62,017 nt of DNA. Origin: Elusimicrobia bacterium GWA2_56_46. GTDB taxonomy: Bacteria; Elusimicrobiota; Elusimicrobia; Elusimicrobiales; UBA9959. Shown here piece after piece: positions 8,686 to 16,413 of the stretch. The stretch covers positions 1 to 62,017 of the forward strand of contig MGTT01000003.1 in the NCBI GenBank assembly GCA_001799575.1, in the 5' to 3' direction. Within the stretch, counting starts at the first letter, position 1. Every line of letters starts with the position of its first letter. The position numbers were made by a program, and so were the translations under genes. Below the pieces are notes generated by a model, which did not search any database, was not told the origin of the DNA, and worked only from the letters and a program-made list of their open reading frames with translations.

Positions 8686-9725
8686 ATATCCTGAATATCG
8701 TGAATTCGTCCGACTGGGATATTGCGGCCTACCAGGCCCTGCATATGGCTGTTCAATTCAAAAAAACCGGGCACAGCGCCGTATTGATGTGTCCCAGGGA
8801 CTCCCGTCTTTACGCGGAAGCGCAGAAATACAATCTTCCCGTGCGGCCGCCGACTTTCCTGTCCAAACTGGGTTTTTTCCGCGGGGCGCGGTATGAAATA
8901 GTCCATTTCTATGATCCGGCTTCCGCGAATGCGCTGCTTCTGAAAAAGCTCTCGGCCGTTTCCAGGGTTTTTATCAGCCAGATCCGGCTTGGCGGCGCAA
9001 AGACGCTGCTCCGCCTTAAGGGGTTCGAACCTTATGTTACGCGTTTTATCGCCTCCTGTCCATCCGTGCAGGAGGATCTCTGCGCCGCGGGCATAGCTCC
9101 CGCCGCTACTTTCGTGGTTCCTCCGGCCATAAATATCGGCCGCTGGGAAAGCGCGATGCTGATAAGGCCCGCCATGTTCCAGAAGCGGCCGTTCAAGGTC
9201 GGCACTATCAGCATGGACAGAACTTTGAAGGACCAGGAATTCTTTCTCACAACGGCGAAAGAGGTGCTGAAAGTCCTGCCGGACACTCATTTTATGGTGG
9301 TAGGTTTCAGGGCCGAGCGCATAAGGAAAATTGCCCGCGGTCTTGGGATAAGCCATAAAGTGGATGTGCTCTGGGAGCGCAACGACATTCCGGAAGTGAT
9401 GGCGATGCTGCATCTTTTCGTGAAAACCATAGACCGCCCCGGACTCTCGATGTCGCTTATCGAAGCCCAGGCCTCGGGCGTGGCCTGCGTTATACCGCGC
9501 GTACGGGGGCTCAGCGATTTTACGATCCACGAGCGCAACGGCCTGTTGGTGGAACCCGGCAACGCCGCGTCCTTCGCGGAAGCGATAATTCACCTAATAA
9601 AAAATCAGACCGTTTGCCGCACCATCTCCAGGATGGCCTATGACCAGGTGAACTTCAATATGTCGGTGCCGGTGGTGAACAATCTGCTGACGCGTCTGTA
9701 TGAGGACGCGCTGGAGACAAAATAA
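8682..9725 (+). CDS. Glycosyltransferase, GT4/GT1 fold
   Basis: The 347-residue enzyme has a GT-B fold. The C-terminal domain contains the GLSMSLIEAQASGVACVI segment, the family EX7E-like donor-binding region, followed by RNGLLVEPGN. The N-terminal half is the acceptor domain, with HMAVQFKKTGHSAVLMCPRDS. It would transfer a sugar from an activated donor to a cell-surface or lipid acceptor. It is last in the operon that begins at 4801, overlapping the TPR-like gene by four bases. An ABC-2 exporter plus a glycosyltransferase suggests a small surface glycoconjugate or glycolipid export module. Donor and acceptor are unknown. Confidence 0.85.
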   Translation: MNILNIVNSSDWDIAAYQALHMAVQFKKTGHSAVLMCPRDSRLYAEAQKYNLPVRPPTFLSKLGFFRGARYEIVHFYDPASANALLLKKLSAVSRVFISQIRLGGAKTLLRLKGFEPYVTRFIASCPSVQEDLCAAGIAPAATFVVPPAINIGRWESAMLIRPAMFQKRPFKVGTISMDRTLKDQEFFLTTAKEVLKVLPDTHFMVVGFRAERIRKIARGLGISHKVDVLWERNDIPEVMAMLHLFVKTIDRPGLSMSLIEAQASGVACVIPRVRGLSDFTIHERNGLLVEPGNAASFAEAIIHLIKNQTVCRTISRMAYDQVNFNMSVPVVNNLLTRLYEDALETK

Positions 9726-9756
9726 TTGAAGATTGCGGATTGAAGATTCAAGATTC
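9726..9756. repeat. Short direct repeats TTGAAGATT
   Basis: TTGAAGATT occurs twice, 15 bp apart, followed by a related TTCAAGATT. It lies directly after the glycosyltransferase stop. It looks like one more dispersed intergenic repeat, but no second copy is in the window. Confidence 0.3.
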
Positions 9757-9792
9757 GCGGCAAGGACGGCGGGAATATCAGGAAAAGTTTTG

Positions 9793-9798
9793 TAGAAT
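9793..9798 (+). promoter_or_regulatory. Candidate -10 box TAGAAT for ackA
   Basis: TGTAGAAT has the same form as the tRNA promoter. The predicted start is near 9805, leaving a leader of about 33 nt with a weak AAGGA ribosome site. No clear -35 hexamer is seen at the correct spacing. Confidence 0.45.
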
Positions 9799-9837
9799 AG
9801 AACTGGCCGGGAAATTCTAAAAAGGACAAACACCATT

Positions 9838-11187
9838 ATGAAAATACTCTCTCTTAACTGCGGAAGCTCGTCGGTAAAGTACTCGCTTTTTGACTGGGCA
9901 AAAAAATCGCAGCTCGCTTCTGGCGTGGTCGAGAGGGTCGGCGTCGGCGGAACGTTCATAAATCACGAGGTTCCGGGGCGCGAAAAAATAGAGGTCAAAC
10001 ATGATTGCCCGACCCATAAAGAGGCCATCAAGCTGGTCATAGATACGCTGACCGGCAGGAAGCACGGGGTTATAGAGGATCTAAAGGGCATTTCGGCCGT
10101 GGGACACCGGGTGGTCCATGGCGGAGAAAAATTCGTCAAGTCGGTGATCATAGACGACCGTATCCTTTCCGCTTTCAATGAACTTGCGGGGCTGGCACCG
10201 CTGCATAACCCCCCGAATATTCTGGGCATAGAAGCCGCGAAAGACCTGATGCCGAAAGTCCCCCACATGGCCATCATGGATACGGCCTGGCATCAGACCA
10301 TGCCGGCTTCCTCCTACATTTACGCCCTGCCTTACAAATGGTACAAGGACTACGGCATCCGCCGCTACGGCTTTCACGGCACCTCATTCCTGTACGTGGC
10401 CAAGCGCGCCAGCGTCCTTCTGGGCAAAGATCCCTTTAAAACCAATGTCATCATCTGTCATATCGGCAACGGCGCTTCGGTCAACGCCGTGAAGGACGGC
10501 CTGTCTTACGACACAAGCATGGGCTTCACCCCCCTGGAAGGCCTGGTGATGGGAACGCGCGCCGGCGACCACGATCCGGCCATCGGCCTCTATATGATGG
10601 AAAAGGAAAATCTCAAGGCTAAAGAGATGGATTCCATCCTGAACAAGAAGTCCGGCATCCTCGGCATCACCGAGAAGTTCACCGACCGGCGCGACGTTGA
10701 AATGGCTGCGGAGGACGGCGACGAGCGCGCCAGGCTTACTATAGAGATAGAATCGTACCGCCTTAAAAAGTATATCGGCGCCTATGCGGCCGCCGTCGGC
10801 GGCGTGGATGCCGTCGTGTTTACCGCGGGCGTGGGTGAAAAAGGTTCTATTACCAGGGCCAGGGCGCTGGACGGCCTGGAATTCCTCGGCGTCAGATATG
10901 ACGCCGCCAGGAACGAGATTTCCCGGACCCGCAACGCCGAGACCGAGATCTCCGCCGGGGATTCAAAAGTCAAAGTCTTTGTGATTCCCACGGATGAGGA
11001 AAGGGTTTTTGTGGAAGATGTGGCGGGTTTGCTGAACGGCTCTTACGATATCCACACCAAGTTTTCCTACCTCTTTCAGAAGCCGGATTACCGCAACGCC
11101 CTGCGGGACAAGGCTTTTGAAAAAGAATGTCTCAAGAAACCGGGATTGCAGGATCTCGCCGTGCGCCCGGCCCGCATAAAAGTTTAG
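9838..11187 (+). CDS. ackA: Acetate kinase with C-terminal extension
   Basis: Acetate kinase interconverts acetyl phosphate and acetate with ATP, the last step of acetate fermentation. The N-terminus LSLNCGSSSVKYSLFDW, the VGHRVVHGG block, the DTAWHQTMP block and GTRAGDHDP are all intact. The C-terminal catalytic Glu lies in IPTDEERVFVEDV. The protein has 449 residues against about 400 for the family. The surplus is a 45-50-residue charged tail after VEDVAGLL. The last 56 bp overlap, tail to tail, the reading frame of the minus-strand methyltransferase. No phosphotransacetylase gene is in the window. Confidence 0.95.
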   Translation: MKILSLNCGSSSVKYSLFDWAKKSQLASGVVERVGVGGTFINHEVPGREKIEVKHDCPTHKEAIKLVIDTLTGRKHGVIEDLKGISAVGHRVVHGGEKFVKSVIIDDRILSAFNELAGLAPLHNPPNILGIEAAKDLMPKVPHMAIMDTAWHQTMPASSYIYALPYKWYKDYGIRRYGFHGTSFLYVAKRASVLLGKDPFKTNVIICHIGNGASVNAVKDGLSYDTSMGFTPLEGLVMGTRAGDHDPAIGLYMMEKENLKAKEMDSILNKKSGILGITEKFTDRRDVEMAAEDGDERARLTIEIESYRLKKYIGAYAAAVGGVDAVVFTAGVGEKGSITRARALDGLEFLGVRYDAARNEISRTRNAETEISAGDSKVKVFVIPTDEERVFVEDVAGLLNGSYDIHTKFSYLFQKPDYRNALRDKAFEKECLKKPGLQDLAVRPARIKV

Positions 11188-11953
11188 GCCCGGGCCGCCA
11201 GACGATCAGTCCTTTCCGGGCTGTGGTGGTATAGGTCAGCATTCCGTTTCTGGTCCGGCTTTTTATTATTTTTTTCAGCCAGGCGCGGTCGGGCTCGGCG
11301 TTGTTGACTTTTAAACTTATTTCGATGTCTTTCAGCGCTTCGGCCGGCTTCCCCCGCCGCCGCCAGGATTCCCTCAGATAGACCGTTTTGAATTTTCTTC
11401 CCAGCTTCTTAAGCAGCGGCGTTATTTTCTCCACCCCCTCCGGGGGCAGATATCTCAGCCCGTGGCGGGCGTAAATTTTTTCCCAAAGCGGATTTTTTCG
11501 CACCCCGGCCCAGCCGATATAGACGCAGATCTCCCGCGCCGCGGCCTCCATCTTCCGGAGATCCCGGTAACTTATCACCGCGTGGGTCATGGAAGCCAGC
11601 GCGATATCGAATTTTTTCGCGACAAAAGAGGTTTTGACGCGCGACCAGTCGCCGCGGAAAACGGCAACGTTCTTTATGCCGCGCCTTTCGGCTTCAGCGC
11701 GTAAACGCTTCAGCATCACGTCCGAAAAATCCATGCCCAGAGCGCGTCCGGTTTTCTTCGCCAGAACCAGGGTGTAAATACCGGTGCCGCAGCCTATATC
11801 CAGCAGCGTCCGCCCGCGAAAATCGGCGCCCAGCCTTTCCGCCAGCCGTATCAGGCGCGAGGTTTTTTTAAGAATAATCGGATCGAACGGCATCGGATAG
11901 GCGCCGGCTTTATGCCGCCAGAAAAGGTTTTCTTTTTTTCTAGAGGAGATCAT
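11132..11953 (-). CDS. Class I SAM-dependent methyltransferase
   Basis: The 273-residue protein has the glycine-rich SAM motif LLDIGCGTGIYTLVLA (near residue 50) and motif II-like LGMDFSDVMLKRL. An N-terminal FWRHKAGAYPMPFDP block also occurs in small-molecule methyltransferases. The substrate is unknown. The chosen start is the farthest ATG, because the FW...YP block upstream of the second Met looks conserved. No good ribosome site is visible. The 3' end overlaps ackA by 56 bp in the opposite strand; the final residues (GPGARRDPAIPVS) look like read-through of ackA antisense. A palindromic repeat lies just upstream of the start. Confidence 0.8.
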   Translation of the reverse strand: MISSRKKENLFWRHKAGAYPMPFDPIILKKTSRLIRLAERLGADFRGRTLLDIGCGTGIYTLVLAKKTGRALGMDFSDVMLKRLRAEAERRGIKNVAVFRGDWSRVKTSFVAKKFDIALASMTHAVISYRDLRKMEAAAREICVYIGWAGVRKNPLWEKIYARHGLRYLPPEGVEKITPLLKKLGRKFKTVYLRESWRRRGKPAEALKDIEISLKVNNAEPDRAWLKKIIKSRTRNGMLTYTTTARKGLIVWRPGPKLLCGPGARRDPAIPVS

Positions 11954-11972
11954 GAAAATCCGCGGGATAGGT

Positions 11973-12048
11973 TACGCAAGCCGCAAGTTTCCAGGTCAGG
12001 CGGCGTCGTATAGAGTGTCGCTGTGGCCTGTGACTCGCGGCTTGTGAC
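11973..12048. repeat. Inverted repeat CGCAAGCCGCAAG ... CTCGCGGCTTGTG
   Basis: The left arm near 11974-11987 and the right arm near 12034-12047 are imperfect inverted copies. The element fills most of the 120 bp between the methyltransferase start and the DUF2914 stop. It resembles dispersed palindromic units seen elsewhere in this window but belongs to its own sequence family. Confidence 0.5.
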
Positions 12049-12073
12049 AGTAAAGGGAGCGAGGCCCCTTTTG

Positions 12074-12535
12074 CTATTTGCCCTGCGTGGGGGGCTCGGG
12101 TTTGGGGGTTTCGGCCGCGGCCGCGCTGGAAACGGTAAAATCGGCGGCGGCGAGCACTTTCCCGCTTTCGTCGGTCACTTCAACTTTCCAGCTGCCCGGC
12201 CAGATCGCTTTATAGCTCCACACGCGGTAGGTCTTGGCGTTGATATTGAGTTCAACTTCCGTCATCTTTTTGCCGCCGACGTAGTAGATATGCTTGATCT
12301 TGACGGGCGCCTCGGTGGTGGTGATCCTGGTCCAGGTGTAAACCCGGCCGGCGGTCTTGTCAAAAACCGCGGTTTCATTTACCGGTTCCCTGTTCTCAAC
12401 CGACAAGGCCGTGACGATCTTTTCCACCTTTATCTCCGCCGCCTCGGGCGTCTTCATGGGTTCCTGGGCGGGGGCCTGGGTGTAAGCGTAGCCGGAAACC
12501 GCCGCGAAAGTTGCCGCAAATAGCGCTTTTTTCAT
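12074..12535 (-). CDS. Exported DUF2914 domain protein
   Basis: The 153-residue protein has a signal peptide (KKALFAATFAAVSGYAYTQAPAQ). The remaining body fits DUF2914: ALSVENREPV, then the YTWTRITTTEAPVKIKHIYYVGG segment, then VWSYKAIWPGSWKVEV followed by GKVLAAADF. The family is a small beta-sandwich of unknown function in envelope proteins. A Pro/Glu-rich tail follows. A GAGGAGG ribosome site precedes the ATG, and a strong promoter lies about 30 bp upstream, so it is a monocistronic gene divergent from 12655. Confidence 0.8.
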   Translation of the reverse strand: MKKALFAATFAAVSGYAYTQAPAQEPMKTPEAAEIKVEKIVTALSVENREPVNETAVFDKTAGRVYTWTRITTTEAPVKIKHIYYVGGKKMTEVELNINAKTYRVWSYKAIWPGSWKVEVTDESGKVLAAADFTVSSAAAAETPKPEPPTQGK

Positions 12536-12566
12536 AAGTCCTCCTCAAATATCGTTCCCTGTCATT

Positions 12567-12594
12567 ATTATACCTATAATAAACTTTCTGTCAA
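12567..12594 (-). promoter_or_regulatory. Consensus sigma-70 promoter for the DUF2914 gene
   Basis: On the minus strand TTGACA (12594-12589) is followed after 16 bp by TATAAT (12572-12567). Both hexamers are perfect. The predicted start is near 12560 and the leader about 25 nt with a strong ribosome site. It is one of the two clearest promoters in the window. Confidence 0.85.
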
Positions 12595-12641
12595 AACCGT
12601 CAAAAACTCCCCGCCCACTTATATCGGCGGGGTTAATTTGG

Positions 12642-12647
12642 TAGAAT
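12642..12647 (+). promoter_or_regulatory. -10 box TAGAAT abutting an ATG (leaderless)
   Basis: TAGAAT ends seven bases before the ATG at 12655, so the predicted transcription start is at or next to the start codon. No Shine-Dalgarno sequence is present. No strong -35 hexamer is seen. Confidence 0.55.
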
Positions 12648-12654
12648 TTCCCTG

Positions 12655-12900
12655 ATGAAACTTAAGAACATACTCATGCTCGGCCTCCCCGCTATCGCGT
12701 TATGGGTCGTTGCGATATTCGTGCTGGGGATTTTTCTGATCAAATGGTTCTGGATGTGGACCATCCCCGATCTCTTCCCGGGCGCGGTGGCTTCGGGGTT
12801 GGTGGCCGCCCGGATCTCCTGGTGGACCGCGCTTAAGCTCGCCGGGCTGGTGGCTTTACTGGCGGCGATAACCAATATTTCAAAAACTGATAAAGTCTGA
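12655..12900 (+). CDS. Small two-helix membrane protein
   Basis: The 81-residue protein has two long hydrophobic segments, about 8-34 and 50-75, separated by a short loop with WTIPDLFPGAVASG. I do not recognise a named family. It lies 57 bp before the binding lipoprotein of a sugar ABC importer and on the same strand. It could be an accessory of the importer or simply adjacent. Its transcript appears leaderless (TAGAAT box seven bases upstream, no ribosome site). Confidence 0.6.
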   Translation: MKLKNILMLGLPAIALWVVAIFVLGIFLIKWFWMWTIPDLFPGAVASGLVAARISWWTALKLAGLVALLAAITNISKTDKV

Positions 12901-13010
12901 AGGCGCAAAGTGGGAAAGCACCGAAGTTCAGAAAGCGGAAAGGGGCAAAGGGGTAGATTGCGTGTCTATGCGTCTTTGTCTCTTTGCGCTTTCTTCTTCT
13001 CCTCATGCTC
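12896..13010. repeat. Dispersed inverted repeat, GCGCAAAG family, copy 2
   Basis: The left arm AAGGCGCAAAG ... GGGGCAAAGGGG and the right arm GTCTTTGTCTCTTTGCGCTTTC are inverted relatives and match the copy at 4582-4733. The right arm lies inside the reading frame of the following lipoprotein and encodes the hydrophobic core of its signal peptide. Confidence 0.6.
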
Positions 13011-14175
13011 AAGGCCCAAATCCCCCCTGGACGCTTTAACTATCACGGTCTGGGAGCAGGAGGACGCGCAGGTCGCTCCCTACATAGATTCGGTTTTCTC
13101 CGCTTTTGAAAAACTTCCGGAAAACAAGGGGCTGCGCATAGTGCGGACCCATTACCAGACCGAGGATCTGCGCCAGCAGTTCCAGGCGGCTTCGCTCGCC
13201 GGCGTGGCGCCGGATCTGATCATGTGCCCCTCCGATACCGCCGGACTTTTTGCCGTCGCCGGCTTTATCAGCCCCGTAGACGGCCTTATCGACGCCGGCA
13301 AGTATAATCGCGCCGTGCTGCAGGCCATTACGCTGGACGGGCATATCTGGGGCGTGCCGGTTTCCAACGGGAACCATCTCCTTCTTTTCTTCAACAGAAA
13401 GCATATTGAAACCGCGCCCGAAAATACCGACGAGCTTTTTAAATTCTGCGCCGGCGCCGGGGCCCGCAAGCTGGACTTCTGCATGGCCTTTGATCTGGGC
13501 GAGCCGTTCTGGCTTATGCCCTGGCTGGCGGCTTTCGGCGGCTGGCCCATAGACAACAAGACCCCCGAGCTGGATACTCCGGCCATGCGCGCGGCCATCG
13601 ACTTCTACCTGGATCTTAAATTCAACAAGAGATATGTCCCGCCGGAATGCGATTACAACTGCATGGATTCCCTGTTCAAGGAGGGCAAGACCGCATTCAT
13701 TATAAACGGGGACTGGGCCATTTCAGGCTATCAGCGGCATTTCGGGAAAGATCTGGGCCTGGGACTCATCCCGAAACTCTCCTCCACCGGGCGCTGGCCG
13801 GCGCCCATGGTCAGCGGCAAATATTTCATGCTCAGCTCCGGGGTAAAGCCGGAGAAGCTCCCTCTTATCAGGCGCCTGCTGGTATTCTACACCAGCCGCG
13901 CAAATCAGATAAGGCAGTTCAAAGAACTTCAGCGCCTGCCGGCCCTCGCGGAGGCTTCCCGGGCGCCGGAGATCTCCGGCGACAGCGTCTCAAGAATCTC
14001 TATGGAGCAGATCTCGAAGGGGCGGCCCATGTCCATGGCGACCGAAATGCGCGCGGTCTGGGATTCGGCCAGGAATTATCTGGGACTGGCCACCAGCCGT
14101 AAATTAAACGTCCCGGACGCGACGCGGAAAATGCAGGAAAACGCGGTGCAGAAAATAGCGGAGATGAACAGATAA
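12958..14175 (+). CDS. ABC sugar-binding lipoprotein (family 1 solute-binding protein)
   Basis: This is the periplasmic, lipid-anchored receptor of a carbohydrate importer. Typical family 1 features are visible: TITVWEQEDAQ at the mature start, a GVAPDLIMCPSD segment, and a PWLAAFGGWPID hinge-side motif. I prefer the TTG at 12958, which gives the signal core VYASLSLCAFFF and lipobox FSSC; AAAGGGG lies just upstream. A GTG at 12910 in the same frame would add 16 charged residues. The signal core is encoded by the arm of a dispersed repeat, which is unusual. Two permeases and an ATPase follow on the same strand, plus an amylase, so maltodextrin or similar oligosaccharides are likely ligands. 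Confidence 0.85.
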   Translation: MRVYASLSLCAFFFSSCSRPKSPLDALTITVWEQEDAQVAPYIDSVFSAFEKLPENKGLRIVRTHYQTEDLRQQFQAASLAGVAPDLIMCPSDTAGLFAVAGFISPVDGLIDAGKYNRAVLQAITLDGHIWGVPVSNGNHLLLFFNRKHIETAPENTDELFKFCAGAGARKLDFCMAFDLGEPFWLMPWLAAFGGWPIDNKTPELDTPAMRAAIDFYLDLKFNKRYVPPECDYNCMDSLFKEGKTAFIINGDWAISGYQRHFGKDLGLGLIPKLSSTGRWPAPMVSGKYFMLSSGVKPEKLPLIRRLLVFYTSRANQIRQFKELQRLPALAEASRAPEISGDSVSRISMEQISKGRPMSMATEMRAVWDSARNYLGLATSRKLNVPDATRKMQENAVQKIAEMNR

Positions 14176-14193
14176 ATCCTGAATCGGCTTATT

Positions 14194-15384
14194 ATGGACA
14201 TTCTTTACTCCATATACGAAATCCTGTGGTTCGCGCTGATCGTCGTCACCGGCATCGCGCTGATCGAAGGCTGCTGCTATTACCATTTCAGGTTCCACGA
14301 CAGGCCGTGGTTTATCCCCGCGGCGCTGGCCGTACTGCCCGCCTCCGGCGCCGCCGGCTGTCTGGCGCTGGGGCTGGTTGCGGAACCCGTGAAACCATTC
14401 CTGTGGCTTCTGGGTTCGGAAGCGCTGATAGCGCTGTTTTTTAAATACGTGGTCAAGGGCCGCAACACTCTCCCCTATCTTCTCCTCGCCCCGGCTTTCA
14501 TCGGCCTGGCCCTGCTGCTGGTATACCCCTTTGTTTTTGAAATTTATCTTTCTTTCCACGACCTTAAGCTGACCACCATCATGGCCTGGAAAAACACCGG
14601 CAGCCTGCCGTTCGTGGGTTTGCGTCAGTATGCAGACGTGTTCACAACCTCGCCTCTTTCCGAAGTCACTTTCTGGGCGCTTTTAGGGCGCACACTGTGG
14701 TGGACTTTTATCAACGTCTTCTTCCATGTCGCGGGCGGTTTCGCGCTGGCCCTGCTGCTCAATAACAATATCCGCTTCAAGGGTTTTTACCGCACGCTTC
14801 TGATCATTCCCTGGGCCATGCCCCAGGTGGTGGCGGTGCTGGCCATGAGAGGCGAGTTCCATTCGCAGTACGGTTTCATAAATATCATGCTCGTAAAACT
14901 AGCGGCGGCCTGGCCTTTCCTGGCGCATCTCGGCTTAGGGCCCGCGCAGTGGCTGAGCAATTACCCTCTCACGACCTGCACCCTGATCAATGTCTGGCTG
15001 GGAATACCATTCATGATGGTGGTCATTCTCGGAGGGCTGCAGTCCATCTCCAGTTCCTACTACGACGCCGCCGATATAGACGGCGCCTCCTATTTCCAGA
15101 AACTGCGCTTTATCACGCTCCCGCTGATCCGCCCGGTTCTGATGCCGGCCGTAACGCTCGGTACGGTATGGACATTCAACAACATAAACGTGATCTACCT
15201 GGTGACAGGTCAGTCCGGCGGCACCGAGCGGGCGGATATCCTGGTCTCGGCGCTGTACAAGGCCGCTTTTACTTACAACCGCTACAGTTACTCGGCGGCT
15301 TTCGCGATCGTTATTTTCGCCATGCTGTTCTTTATTTCGGTGTTTTACCTGAAGTCTTTCGACGCGGCGAAAGAAGACAGGTAA
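14194..15384 (+). CDS. Sugar ABC transporter permease, MalF type
   Basis: The 396-residue inner-membrane permease has extra N-terminal helices (within 1-110) before the conserved core, as in MalF. The LLLAPAFIGLALLLVYPF helix is typical. The ATPase-docking EAA loop reads DAADIDGASYFQKLRFITLPLIRP near 300-325. It pairs with the MalG-type permease at 15546 to form the pore. The start at 14194 is 18 bp after the lipoprotein stop. A 114-bp repeat element lies between the two permease genes, so the operon is interrupted by a palindrome but probably still co-transcribed. Confidence 0.92.
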   Translation: MDILYSIYEILWFALIVVTGIALIEGCCYYHFRFHDRPWFIPAALAVLPASGAAGCLALGLVAEPVKPFLWLLGSEALIALFFKYVVKGRNTLPYLLLAPAFIGLALLLVYPFVFEIYLSFHDLKLTTIMAWKNTGSLPFVGLRQYADVFTTSPLSEVTFWALLGRTLWWTFINVFFHVAGGFALALLLNNNIRFKGFYRTLLIIPWAMPQVVAVLAMRGEFHSQYGFINIMLVKLAAAWPFLAHLGLGPAQWLSNYPLTTCTLINVWLGIPFMMVVILGGLQSISSSYYDAADIDGASYFQKLRFITLPLIRPVLMPAVTLGTVWTFNNINVIYLVTGQSGGTERADILVSALYKAAFTYNRYSYSAAFAIVIFAMLFFISVFYLKSFDAAKEDR

Positions 15385-15406
15385 GGATTCAGGATCAGTA
15401 TCCATT

Positions 15407-15520
15407 CAGTAAATCCGTCATCCCGGCGATCTGTTGGCCGGGATCCATTGAGTAAAGATTTATGGATTCCCGCTAAAAGCACGCGGGAATGACGAAAAAG
15501 TGGAGATGACGGGTTTACTG
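15407..15520. repeat. MITE-like element with 16-bp terminal inverted repeats
   Basis: Ends CAGTAAATCCGTCATC (15407-15422) and GATGACGGGTTTACTG (15505-15520) are inverted copies with one mismatch. Inside lie two hairpins: CCCGGC/GCCGGG and ATTCCCGC/GCGGGAAT. The design fits a miniature inverted-repeat element or dispersed palindromic unit. It occupies the 161 bp between the malF-like and malG-like genes. Confidence 0.8.
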
Positions 15521-15545
15521 TATATTTATCGGGATCGAGCTCGCT

Positions 15546-16400
15546 ATGAACAAAGAATCGGTCGTCCACAAAAGAAAAAAAGCCGTTAAGTATCTGCTCA
15601 TCCACCTGGCGCTAATAGCGGCGGCCGCGGCGTGCGTTTATCCCCTTCTGCGTATATTGTCGGTTTCCATACGTCCCGGAGACAAGCTGATCTCCACGGA
15701 TCTCTCGCTTATCCCGGACGGCGCCACTTTCGCCGCCTATGCCCGGCTGCTGAAAGAAACTCTGTTTCTGCGCTGGCTCTGGAATTCCCTCCTTATCACC
15801 GTATCCACTTCCTTTATAGGCGTAAGCCTGGCTTCCACCGCGGCTTACGCCTTTTCCCGTTTCAGGTTCGCCGGCAAAAGATCCGGGCTGGTGCTCCTGC
15901 TGTCCACGCAGATGATCCCCGCCGGTATGCTCATTCTGCCGCTGTTCCTGATGATCATGAAATTAGGGCTTATGAACACCTATCTCGGCATTATTATCGC
16001 CTATTCGGTGTCTTCGCTGCCGTTCAGCATCTGGATCCTTAAAGGCTATTACGACACCATTCCGCGTTCGCTGGAAGAGGCGGCGCTGGTGGACGGCACA
16101 AGCCAGCTGGGGGCGTTCTACCGCATAATCCTGCCGCTTTCCACCCCGGCCCTGAGCATCGCTTTCCTTTTTAATTTCACCACCGCCTGGAACGAATATC
16201 TGGTGGCCAGGGTCGTGCTGTTCAGTTCGCAGCAGTATACCTGGACCCTGGGGCTTTTCGAACTGCAGGGGCAATACATAACGCAGTGGGGAATGTTCGC
16301 GGCCGGCTCCATGCTGGTCACGGCGCCGGTTCTGGCGGTTTTTCTGTATTCGTCCAAGTGGCTCATTTCAGGGCTCACGCTGGGAAGCGTCAAAGGGTAA
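15546..16400 (+). CDS. Sugar ABC transporter permease, MalG type
   Basis: The 284-residue permease has six helices. The family EAA loop, EEAALVDGTSQLGAFYRIILPLSTPAL, lies near residues 178-205. The C-terminus LISGLTLGSVKG is the usual MalG ending. It follows the MalF-type permease and precedes the ATPase by 13 bp. It forms the heterodimeric translocation path of the carbohydrate importer. Start ATG 15546 has GGGATCGAG upstream. Confidence 0.93.
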   Translation: MNKESVVHKRKKAVKYLLIHLALIAAAAACVYPLLRILSVSIRPGDKLISTDLSLIPDGATFAAYARLLKETLFLRWLWNSLLITVSTSFIGVSLASTAAYAFSRFRFAGKRSGLVLLLSTQMIPAGMLILPLFLMIMKLGLMNTYLGIIIAYSVSSLPFSIWILKGYYDTIPRSLEEAALVDGTSQLGAFYRIILPLSTPALSIAFLFNFTTAWNEYLVARVVLFSSQQYTWTLGLFELQGQYITQWGMFAAGSMLVTAPVLAVFLYSSKWLISGLTLGSVKG

Positions 16401-16413
16401 AGAGGAATAACTT

